Source of the DNA: Clostridiales bacterium
GTDB lineage: Bacteria > Bacillota > Clostridia > Oscillospirales > Oscillospiraceae
NCBI GenBank assembly: GCA_012719235.1
Contig: JAAYAR010000088.1
Coordinates: 1 to 32,276 of the forward strand
Reading direction: 5' to 3'
DNA length: 32,276 bases
Shown one piece after another: positions 1 through 6,895 of this stretch (position 1 is the stretch's first letter; every line of letters begins with the position of its first letter). The notes beneath the pieces are model-generated. The model worked only from the letters and a program-made list of their open reading frames with translations, made no database searches and was not told the origin of the DNA. Made by a program: the position numbers and the translations under genes.

Positions 1-740
1 CTGTTTTGCAGAATGCGCGTAACTCGGTGGTTAAGCAGGATAGGCACGCCGTGTTCCGAGCACCAGGTTTCAAATTGTCTTATCATCTCAAATCCGTATG
101 AGGGCTTTCCGGTCGGGTCCATCGGGAACAGCGTTCGTCCACGGATGCCCTTGTTTTCCGGAAGAGTTTCCTGATAGTCGACCGACGGCTGCCCCGTCCA
201 TCCGATGTCCATTATGCTGAACAAAGAGCCGTTCTTTTCATGAAACTCGGACATTTCATCAGCTTTGTCACAATACGCTTCAAGAAGGTTATACTCGTTC
301 TCGGGCAGGCCGAGCCTCGGGTCGTCGGGGTTGAACAGCTGGGGATAAGAGTACCGCGCCATATATCGCAGCGCGTCTTCCTTATTGTCTTCGACCCCGG
401 CTTTGCGCTGGAAACGGTTGTTCGGTACCCAGTAACCCCCGCCGGACCGTATTGTCGTTCCGCCTGCCGAGGCGGCTTTTTCCAGGATTATCACGCTCGC
501 GCCATATGCTTTTGCCGTTATTGCTGCCGAAAAGGCGGCGGCGCCGCTCCCGACAACCAGCACGTCAGCCCAGACACCTTCAGGTAAAGTGCCGCCGGCC
601 GGTATTGCCGCTGATGCTGCCGTATCTCCATCAGTCAGCAGATAGAATTTTTCTCTCGGCGCACCGCACATAGGACACCGCTCAGGCGGCTCGCTGCCCT
701 CGTGGATATATCCACAGACACTGCATCTCCACTTTTTCAT
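1..740 (-). CDS. Rubredoxin-domain fused FAD-dependent oxidoreductase (5' part, runs off the window)
   Basis: The reading frame is open from an ATG at 740 to the window edge, giving 246 residues of the N-terminal part. Residues 1-35 form a rubredoxin/rubrerythrin-type iron knuckle pair (CSVCGY, then CPMCGA). After a short linker comes a Rossmann FAD-binding motif ([15 protein letters not shown], about residue 60), then [10 protein letters not shown] and SGGGYWVPN, typical of the fumarate reductase / 3-ketosteroid dehydrogenase / flavocytochrome c flavoprotein family. The family reduces or dehydrogenates C=C bonds. By inference the rubredoxin domain would pass single electrons to the flavin in the cytoplasm; no signal peptide is visible. 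A purine-rich GGGGG stretch lies about 6 bases before the ATG. The gene is divergent from the URO-D family gene. The C-terminal half, with the catalytic residues, is outside the window, so the substrate cannot be read. Confidence 0.85.
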   Translation of the reverse strand, partial: MKKWRCSVCGYIHEGSEPPERCPMCGAPREKFYLLTDGDTAASAAIPAGGTLPEGVWADVLVVGSGAAAFSAAITAKAYGASVIILEKAASAGGTTIRSGGGYWVPNNRFQRKAGVEDNKEDALRYMARYSYPQLFNPDDPRLGLPENEYNLLEAYCDKADEMSEFHEKNGSLFSIMDIGWTGQPSVDYQETLPENKGIRGRTLFPMDPTGKPSYGFEMIRQFETWCSEHGVPILLNHRVTRILQN

Positions 741-968
741 AATATCCCCCTTTCTTTCTCCCTTTCTTGCTTCTGCTTTTATGTATGCGGCAGCCCGTAA
801 TCTGACCTGACCGAACAGGCAGACCGTACATATGATATATTCTATTGGCAATTCAACAATTAATCAACATATTTTTACAATCGCTCGTGTTTTTATGACT
901 TATTTCGCCGCGGTAATCTATGCGGCGCGGCAATAACAGAACGGTGAAAAGCTGCATTTTTAATGTCA

Positions 969-998
969 TTGATTTGGGTATTGCCGGCATGGTATAAT
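969..998 (+). promoter_or_regulatory. Predicted sigma-70-type promoter of the URO-D family gene
   Basis: TTGATT at 969-974 and a consensus TATAAT at 993-998 are separated by 18 bases. They lie about 90 bases before the ATG at 1089. The rest of the 741-1088 intergenic stretch holds only the leaders of the two divergent genes. Confidence 0.6.
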
Positions 999-1088
999 CT
1001 GCACATCTGCAGCGCTCTCGCGAGAAGCCGCGACTTGGGACTTTGCAACAGCATTTTCTATAAAAATGAAATGTCAGGAGGCAAGTAA

Positions 1089-2342
1089 ATGGCACAGGAA
1101 GCGCAAAAGAAATACGATGAAAAGTGGCAGAGAATATGCGACGCCATAGCTCTCAAAGAACCTGACCGCGTACCCATGAATCCCCATCCGGAACTGTTCC
1201 CCATATTTAACGCAGGGTATACCGTGGCGGAGGTCGTCTATGACTCCACTCTCGAAAAGATGAGAACGGCAATAAAAAAATACCTGAATGAGTTTGATCC
1301 GGACACAGGCGGCGGGACGACTTTCATCTATGCGGGCGAGGGCCCGGGCATGGAAATGTCCCGTCCGAAGAATATGCTGTGGGCGGGTATGCCCGGTGAC
1401 AGAATAGATAAGAACTCCCTTCAGCAGTTCATAGAGTACCCCACTCTTGAGGATGAGGAATTTGAAGAGTTTTTCTCGGACCGCACCGGTTGGGCGCTCA
1501 AATCTCTTGCCAAGACGTCGGGCCTGCTGGAGCCGCTTTCAACGTTTAAGCCGGCTGCCCAGATGGGCAACGCGCGCATCGTAGCGGCTCAGTTTTCAAC
1601 TCCGGAATTCAAAGCTATGATAAAAGAGCTCTGGCGTATCGATGAGTTCTATAAGGAGCATGCCCGGCGCTCCGAGGCGCTTCAGCAGGAGATCCGTGAA
1701 ATGGGCTACCCCATACCAATGGCGGGAGGGGCCGCGGTCCCCTACGACATGTGGAGCGACACGCTTCGCGGGACTATCAAGTCCATGATGGACTTTTATG
1801 ATAACGCCGAGTATATGGAGCGCTATATGGAGGAGGTTTTTGAGCAGCAGATCGCCCGGATAAGAGCGACCAAGGGCATCAATGAGGGCAGCCACGTGTT
1901 TATGGCACTCCATAAAGGCATGGACGGCTTCATGTCTGACGAGCAGTATCGTAAGTATTACTGGAAGCACCTTCAGGCGATCATACTCGAAATAATCGAT
2001 TCGGGCCACGTGCCGTACATATATACCGAGGGCAGATATAACTCACGTCTCGACTGCCTTACCGAAGTCCCTCCGGGGAAGGTGTTCTATCATTTTGAGA
2101 CCGTTGACATGGCCGAAGCAAAAAAGAAACTGGGCGGAATAGCCTGTATTTCGGGTGGTTTTGACTCTTCCCTTCTGGATTGGGGAACACCTGAGCAGGT
2201 CCGCGACGAGTGCAAGAGGCTAATAGACATCTGCGCCCCTGGCGGAGGATTTATCTTTGAGACCTCGTGCGGACTGGGCAACTGCAAGCGGGAGAATGTT
2301 GAAGCCATGTTTGAGACAGTAAGAGAGTACGGCAAATACTGA
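1089..2342 (+). CDS. Uroporphyrinogen decarboxylase (URO-D) superfamily protein, probable corrinoid-type methyltransferase
   Basis: The 417-residue protein starts at an ATG with AGGAGG 7 bases upstream. It has the layout of anaerobic URO-D-fold proteins: an N-terminal DRVPMNPHPELF segment where heme-pathway UroD has its substrate arginines, a middle GGAAVPYDMWSDTLRG segment, and the C-terminal pattern GGFDSSLLDWGTPEQV ... CGLGNCKRENVEAMFE. The AKPENV-like ending and nearby cysteines recall MtaA/MtbA-type methylcobamide methyltransferases, which bind zinc through Cys/His and move methyl groups between corrinoid proteins and thiols. True heme-pathway UroD is shorter (about 350 residues), so that role is unlikely. 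No corrinoid protein or second methyltransferase lies beside it. The substrate is unknown. A hairpin terminator follows. Confidence 0.75.
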   Translation: MAQEAQKKYDEKWQRICDAIALKEPDRVPMNPHPELFPIFNAGYTVAEVVYDSTLEKMRTAIKKYLNEFDPDTGGGTTFIYAGEGPGMEMSRPKNMLWAGMPGDRIDKNSLQQFIEYPTLEDEEFEEFFSDRTGWALKSLAKTSGLLEPLSTFKPAAQMGNARIVAAQFSTPEFKAMIKELWRIDEFYKEHARRSEALQQEIREMGYPIPMAGGAAVPYDMWSDTLRGTIKSMMDFYDNAEYMERYMEEVFEQQIARIRATKGINEGSHVFMALHKGMDGFMSDEQYRKYYWKHLQAIILEIIDSGHVPYIYTEGRYNSRLDCLTEVPPGKVFYHFETVDMAEAKKKLGGIACISGGFDSSLLDWGTPEQVRDECKRLIDICAPGGGFIFETSCGLGNCKRENVEAMFETVREYGKY

Positions 2343-2361
2343 GCCTAGCGCCATCGAACAT

Positions 2362-2409
2362 AAATCGGGTAGGAACCATCCGTTAATTGGGTGGTCTCCT
2401 ACCCGATTT
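2362..2409. terminator. Hairpin terminator between convergent URO-D and purA genes
   Basis: AAATCGGGTAGGA (2362-2374) pairs with TCCTACCCGATTT (2397-2409), with further pairing inside. The long stem lies between two convergent genes and is A-rich on its 5' side and T-rich on its 3' side, so it may serve both strands. Confidence 0.8.
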
Positions 2410-2431
2410 CAATTATTGACCGATGAAAATA

Positions 2432-3706
2432 TTACCTGAAGATAATGTCGTCCCGCTTCGGACCGTTTGAGATCATCTTTATCGGGAAACCGAGTTTGCT
2501 TTCAATGAACTCAACGTAGTCTTTGGCCCTTTCCGGAAGATCCGCGTATGAGCGCACCGATCTTATATCGCATTTCCAGCCTTCCAGGTACTCGTAGACC
2601 GGTTTTGCTCTTTTGAGGAGGCGTGTGACCGGAAATTGCTCGGTGATCTCGCCGTCGATGTCATAGGCCGTACAGACGGGGATCTTGTCAAGATAACCCA
2701 GTACATCGAGCACAGTCAACGCAACCTCGGTCGTCCCCTGAAGTATGCAGCCGTATCGGCTGGCGACAGCATCAAACCAGCCCATCCGGCGGGGGCGCCC
2801 GGTCGTAGCCCCGTATTCGCCGCCGTCGCCTCCCCTGTCTCTCAGTTCGCTCGCTTCGCTGCCGAAGATCTCGCTTACAAAAGCTCCCGCGCCTACACAG
2901 GAAGAGTACGATTTTATTACGGTTACGACCCTGTCTATGGCGTGCGGCGGAAGAACTGCTCCCACAGCGGCGTAGCCTGCCAGAGGGGACGATGATGTCA
3001 CAAACGGGTATATACCGTTGTCGGGGTCGCGCAATGCCCCGAGCTGCCCTTCTAGAAGGATCCTCTTGCCTTCCTTTACGGCATTATACAGATAACTTGT
3101 AGTGTCTGCAGTGTATGGGAGCAGCCTGTCGGCAAACCCTTTCAGATAGCCGTACAGTGTGTCGGTGTCCAGGAAATCGCTGCGTCCGTATACAGACTCT
3201 GCATATAATGCTTTAACGCCGGCCACGTCTTTTATTCGGCTGTACAGATCATCATCAAACAAGTCGGAAACCTGAAACCCAATCTTCAGATACTTGTCGG
3301 AATAGAACGGCGCGATCCCCGATTTCGTCGACCCGAAGCTCTGCGGGCCGAGCCGCTCCTCTTCGAGTTTATCAAATATTACGTGATACGGCATTACTAT
3401 CTGCGCCCGCTCGGAAATCATCAGCCGCGGTTTTGGTACTCCGCGCGCGACCAGCGAGTCGATCTCGCTGAAAAATCCGTCAAGATTGAGTGCGACACCG
3501 GGACCGATGATATTCACCGTATCTTTATGAAACACTCCGGACGGCAAAATATGCAGTACGAACTTCCCGTACCGGTTGACGATCGTGTGCCCTGCGTTCG
3601 ACCCGCCCTGAAAACGGATAACAATGTCCGAGTCGCCGGCCATCATGTCGGTCAGTTTGCCTTTACCCTCATCTCCCCAATTGCCGCCAACAACAGCTGT
3701 TGCCAT
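2432..3706 (-). CDS. purA: Adenylosuccinate synthetase
   Basis: The 424-residue protein catalyses the GTP-dependent joining of IMP and aspartate to adenylosuccinate, the first committed step of AMP synthesis, in the cytoplasm. Near the N terminus are the P-loop GDEGKGK (residues 11-17, with the catalytic Asp12) and GGSNAGHTI with the catalytic His40. The C-terminal half contains TTGRPRRMGWFDAV, the IMP/GTP-site signature. Length fits the family (about 430). Small departures are NWGDEGKG where QWGDEGKG is usual, and SNAGHT for NNAGHT, which may mark a divergent clade or second copy. It lies downstream of a LysR gene on the same strand, 141 bases away, and shares a terminator with the convergent URO-D gene. 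No other purine gene is nearby. Confidence 0.93.
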   Translation of the reverse strand: MATAVVGGNWGDEGKGKLTDMMAGDSDIVIRFQGGSNAGHTIVNRYGKFVLHILPSGVFHKDTVNIIGPGVALNLDGFFSEIDSLVARGVPKPRLMISERAQIVMPYHVIFDKLEEERLGPQSFGSTKSGIAPFYSDKYLKIGFQVSDLFDDDLYSRIKDVAGVKALYAESVYGRSDFLDTDTLYGYLKGFADRLLPYTADTTSYLYNAVKEGKRILLEGQLGALRDPDNGIYPFVTSSSPLAGYAAVGAVLPPHAIDRVVTVIKSYSSCVGAGAFVSEIFGSEASELRDRGGDGGEYGATTGRPRRMGWFDAVASRYGCILQGTTEVALTVLDVLGYLDKIPVCTAYDIDGEITEQFPVTRLLKRAKPVYEYLEGWKCDIRSVRSYADLPERAKDYVEFIESKLGFPIKMISNGPKRDDIIFR

Positions 3707-3757
3707 AGAAATACCACCTTCAATCAGATTGCGGCCGAATTCCGCAAAATAAGTATA

Positions 3758-3771
3758 TCCTGATATCAGGT
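3758..3771. promoter_or_regulatory. Perfect 12-base palindrome in the purA leader, possible operator
   Basis: CCTGATATCAGG (3759-3770) is a perfect dyad inside an AT-rich run, about 55 bases upstream of the purA ATG. Its place between the LysR gene and purA suits an operator, but the link to that regulator is inference. Confidence 0.35.
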
Positions 3772-3847
3772 ATAACAGAAATACATAGTATTTATGATTA
3801 TTATAAGATATTTATATGTATCCGACCTGAAATAACCTGCATTCGTG

Positions 3848-4726
3848 TTATCCGATTATCAGGTTCAGAAGTTCTTCGGACGCTCTGGACACGACTTCGT
3901 TTCTCCTTATAAGACACATACGCCTGGGCGGGATCTTGCCGTCAAGACTGACCTCGATAACGCTTCCATCGTTCATGGCTTCAAGGGCGAAATCCCTGAC
4001 AACGCAGCCGACGCCCAGATTCCGCTTTGTAAACTGAACGATAAGACTGCTCGTAGCCAGTTCAAACTCCGGTAAGACGCTCACGTTTTTTTCACTAAGA
4101 AAGGCGTCAACATACTTTCGCGTGCTTGTGCCGCGTTCGAGCATGATCAGCGGGATGCTTCCGAGGTCTTCAAACGACAGATTATAATACTCGCGATTTT
4201 TTGAGCTCGTGATAAATATGTCCTCTATCTCCCGAACCGGTATTACCTTGAAATCGCTGTCAAGTTCTCCGTACGGTTCGCTAACGACACCGAAATCGAT
4301 CGTTCCCTCGAGCAGTTTTTTGAGCGTTTCCGGTGTGGGTCCGTTTGTAATGCTGATCCTGATCCCCGGGTGTCGCTTGTGAAACACTTCAAGATAAGGA
4401 AGCAGACAAAACTCAAGCGTCATGTCGCTTGCTCCTATCGTGATCTCTCCGCTCTCAAAAGACAACTGTGCGGCCAGCCTTTTCTCCCCGAGTTTTATAA
4501 GGTCTATTCCCTTCGAGACATACTGATACAGAGTCGAACCCTCCGCTGTCAGGCGAACACCCTTTGCAGTCCGGACGAAAAGGACGCATTTAAGAGCTTT
4601 CTCGAGCTGTTTTATACACTGACTTACGGCCGGTTGCGAAATATAAAGCTTTTCTGCGGCCAGAGTAATATTGCCGCACTCAGCGGTTGTGCTGAACACG
4701 CGATACCAGTCATAACTTACGTACAT
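3848..4726 (-). CDS. LysR family transcriptional regulator
   Basis: A 292-residue LysR-type regulator. The N-terminal winged helix-turn-helix reads NITLAAEKLYISQPAVSQ followed by IKQLEKALKCVLFVR and LTAEG, which is diagnostic. The rest matches the periplasmic-binding-protein-like effector domain (ESGEITIGASD, GTIDFGVVSEP). I place the start at 4726 because AAGGCGG lies 6 bases before that ATG; an in-frame ATG at 4744 would add six residues but has no good binding site. The gene is divergent from the diguanylate cyclase across about 200 AT-rich bases and upstream of purA on the same strand. The effector and targets are unknown; divergent genes are the usual targets in this family. Confidence 0.9.
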   Translation of the reverse strand: MYVSYDWYRVFSTTAECGNITLAAEKLYISQPAVSQCIKQLEKALKCVLFVRTAKGVRLTAEGSTLYQYVSKGIDLIKLGEKRLAAQLSFESGEITIGASDMTLEFCLLPYLEVFHKRHPGIRISITNGPTPETLKKLLEGTIDFGVVSEPYGELDSDFKVIPVREIEDIFITSSKNREYYNLSFEDLGSIPLIMLERGTSTRKYVDAFLSEKNVSVLPEFELATSSLIVQFTKRNLGVGCVVRDFALEAMNDGSVIEVSLDGKIPPRRMCLIRRNEVVSRASEELLNLIIG

Positions 4727-4835
4727 ACTGCACCGCCTTATCATCTGCCGAAATTATTTGGCATGCGCATAACTATAATTGTGACTTATTATAACATTGC
4801 AATCCATCAAAGTATATTATATTTAGCATTTTTTA

Positions 4836-4863
4836 TTGAATTTCTGGTTTTGGGGCGTATAAT
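4836..4863 (+). promoter_or_regulatory. Predicted promoter of the diguanylate cyclase gene
   Basis: TTGAAT (4836-4841) and TATAAT (4858-4863) are 16 bases apart, about 67 bases upstream of the ATG at 4930, in the AT-rich gap shared with the divergent LysR gene. Confidence 0.6.
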
Positions 4864-4929
4864 AACATTAATTCCCAATAATTTTCCGATTTAAAGTATT
4901 AATATACAACTGCATTTTCGAGGCCCCGT

Positions 4930-6183
4930 ATGAAAGTTTTGACATTTCGAAAATCGCTTTTGTGCGATTATGACCGTGAAGCGCTTGAGAACGCCATAGC
5001 AGTTAATAATGTGAAAAACGGCAGGATCCTCGCTGTTATTGCCGTAATTATTGAGGTCCTGCTTCAGGCGGGAGCGCTTCTTTACGCTCTGCTCAAGCTC
5101 GACAGCAGTTTTTCGATCGGTACTTACGCAGCGGTATATTTACTCCTGATCGCTGTGAGTCTGGCTTTCCTTTTTGTGACAAGAGGGTATGACAAACACG
5201 GAGCTCATTCAAAACAAATGAAGAGCCGAATCGAGTGCGCTGTTGTCGCTTACGCCTCATTCCTCATGATATGGGGAAGTTTCGTGTCGCTTCTTGATCA
5301 GAAGCTCTACGGGCATCTGATTACGTTCATGGCGAACATGATAGTTTGTTCCGTTGCTTTTTTGTTCGAGAAGAGAGAATATGTTATCCCTTTTTCCGTT
5401 TCGTCAATAGTTATTATTGTGGGGCTGCCCTTTTTTCAGTTCTCAATGAACGTTCTGATCGGGCATTACGTGAGTATCCTGATATTTGTTGTGATATCAT
5501 GGTTCGCATCAAGGGTAATATATCACAGCTACTGCAACAATTTTATCAGCATGAAACAACTGAATGAAACGAACATACTGCTTGCGAAAAAAGTCGACGA
5601 AAATAACGAGATAAACAGAAAGCTCCTGATCGCGAACGCCCGATTAAAGAATTTTGCGATGTTTGATGAACTGACCGGCATTCCAAACCGCAGATACTTC
5701 AGAGAGTTTATCGATCTGGCATTTGAACGCTTCATATGCAGCGGGTCCACCATCGCGATCATAATGACTGATATAGATCTGTTCAAGAAATATAACGACA
5801 TGTACGGACATGAAAAAGGTGATAAAGCCCTGGCAGCGATTGCGAAACAACTCAGCTGCATAGCGAAAGACCCTGATGAGATAATAGTGAGATGGGGCGG
5901 CGAGGAATTTGTTTATGCCTCGTTCAACAGACCGAAATCGGAGATCAACGAAAAGGCTGCGCTTATCAACAGCAAGATCGCCGACCTTCACATAGCGCTC
6001 GGCGAAGACCCTGACAAATACCTGACAGTAAGTACAGGTATCTGTATAATTCCGATAAAAGCAAAATCGGACGTCGGCCGCGCGCTCGCCCTTGCCGACA
6101 ACGCGCTGTACCATGCAAAAAGCTGCGGCCGCAACTGCATCAGGACGGCGGATGACATAAGAGCCGTTTCCCCGGGCATTTAA
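4930..6183 (+). CDS. Membrane-bound GGDEF diguanylate cyclase
   Basis: The 417-residue protein should make the second messenger cyclic di-GMP from two GTP at the cytoplasmic face of the membrane. About six hydrophobic segments fill residues 31-197. A short helical, coiled-coil-like linker (about 205-240) leads to a GGDEF domain beginning DELTGIPNRR (246-255). The metal-binding MTDIDLFKKYND (279-290) and the active-site loop RWGGEEF (GGEEF at 323-327) are intact, so the enzyme should be active. The product-inhibition I-site, RxxD five residues before GGEEF, reads DPDE here and lacks its Arg. A GAGG-type binding site precedes the ATG. The membrane part resembles no sensor domain I can name. The gene has its own promoter and ends at a hairpin. 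Confidence 0.9.
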   Translation: MKVLTFRKSLLCDYDREALENAIAVNNVKNGRILAVIAVIIEVLLQAGALLYALLKLDSSFSIGTYAAVYLLLIAVSLAFLFVTRGYDKHGAHSKQMKSRIECAVVAYASFLMIWGSFVSLLDQKLYGHLITFMANMIVCSVAFLFEKREYVIPFSVSSIVIIVGLPFFQFSMNVLIGHYVSILIFVVISWFASRVIYHSYCNNFISMKQLNETNILLAKKVDENNEINRKLLIANARLKNFAMFDELTGIPNRRYFREFIDLAFERFICSGSTIAIIMTDIDLFKKYNDMYGHEKGDKALAAIAKQLSCIAKDPDEIIVRWGGEEFVYASFNRPKSEINEKAALINSKIADLHIALGEDPDKYLTVSTGICIIPIKAKSDVGRALALADNALYHAKSCGRNCIRTADDIRAVSPGI

Positions 6184-6223
6184 GCCCGGCAGCCGGAAGA
6201 ACATTTATCGGAGTATTATGAAA

Positions 6224-6275
6224 TATCAGCCAAGAAAAACCGGACTGCCCGTTTTTGCAGTCCGGTTTGCTGATA
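6224..6275. terminator. Two-tier hairpin between convergent cyclase and FMN reductase genes
   Basis: An inner 12-base perfect stem (AAACCGGACTGC at 6237-6248, partner at 6257-6268) sits inside an outer TATCAGC/GCTGATA stem (6224-6230 and 6269-6275), with a one-sided bulge. T-runs are weak on both sides, so it is a probable but not textbook bidirectional terminator. Confidence 0.65.
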
Positions 6276-6318
6276 TACGAAAAAGGCTCTGTATCTGGAA
6301 TTGCGTCCGATCCGCAGA

Positions 6319-6879
6319 TCATGTTGAACTGATGTATTTGACCATCGCGAATGCGGCCCGCGTAATTGCCTCCAGCTTATATTCCCTGTTTCGCCTGTTT
6401 ACGCCCACGAAATCGAACACCTTCGCTCTGAGGTGGCTGCACAGCCTGTCCATCTGTTCAAGGCAGCTGATAAGGCCGTTTCCAGATCCTCCGGGAGCGG
6501 CTATGATCAAAACAGACTTTCCGGCTATCCCTCCCTTTTCCGCGAGAGTGGCTTCGCAGCGGCGGTAGCGGTCAAAGAACGCTTTCATATCCTCCGTAAT
6601 GTCGCCCCAATAAACGGGCGAGACCAGCACCAATGCCTCCGCACCGGAGAGCTTGTCCTGAATGGCGCTGAATCCGTCGATTCCGAAAGCACATTTGTGC
6701 TCTTTTTGACAAATACCCCATCCGTCGTCGCAAACGGCGCAGCGCGAGAGTTTGTAATTATGCAGCTTGATGACTTCACACTCGGCACCGGCCTCCAGAA
6801 CGCCGGTGCGCGCAGCCTCGACGCAGGAGCAGCTCAGCCCCTCGCTCTTCGGTGAGCCGGAAACGATTATTACTTTCAT
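6319..6879 (-). CDS. Flavodoxin-like NAD(P)H-dependent FMN reductase family protein
   Basis: A 186-residue flavodoxin-fold protein. The N-terminal MKVIIVSGSPKSEGLSCSC is the FMN phosphate loop (SGSPR-like) of the iron-sulfur flavoprotein / NADPH:FMN reductase group. LVLVSPVYWGDITEDMKAFFDR is the second FMN-contact segment. A cysteine cluster (CAVCDDGWGICQKEHKC) follows the family pattern that can hold an Fe-S cluster in iron-sulfur flavoproteins. I place the start at 6879, where GGAGG lies 6 bases upstream; a longer frame from 6939 would run into the upstream gene. It follows the Old Yellow Enzyme gene by 16 bases, so it is probably co-transcribed and may supply electrons or reduced flavin to it. 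Confidence 0.82.
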   Translation of the reverse strand: MKVIIVSGSPKSEGLSCSCVEAARTGVLEAGAECEVIKLHNYKLSRCAVCDDGWGICQKEHKCAFGIDGFSAIQDKLSGAEALVLVSPVYWGDITEDMKAFFDRYRRCEATLAEKGGIAGKSVLIIAAPGGSGNGLISCLEQMDRLCSHLRAKVFDFVGVNRRNREYKLEAITRAAFAMVKYISST

Positions 6880-6895
6880 TTCAGCCTCCGTGTTT

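Noticed and set aside
240..673. Plus-strand open frames of 115 and 73 codons
   Set aside because: They are shadows of the rubredoxin-flavoprotein on the minus strand, which carries clear motifs.
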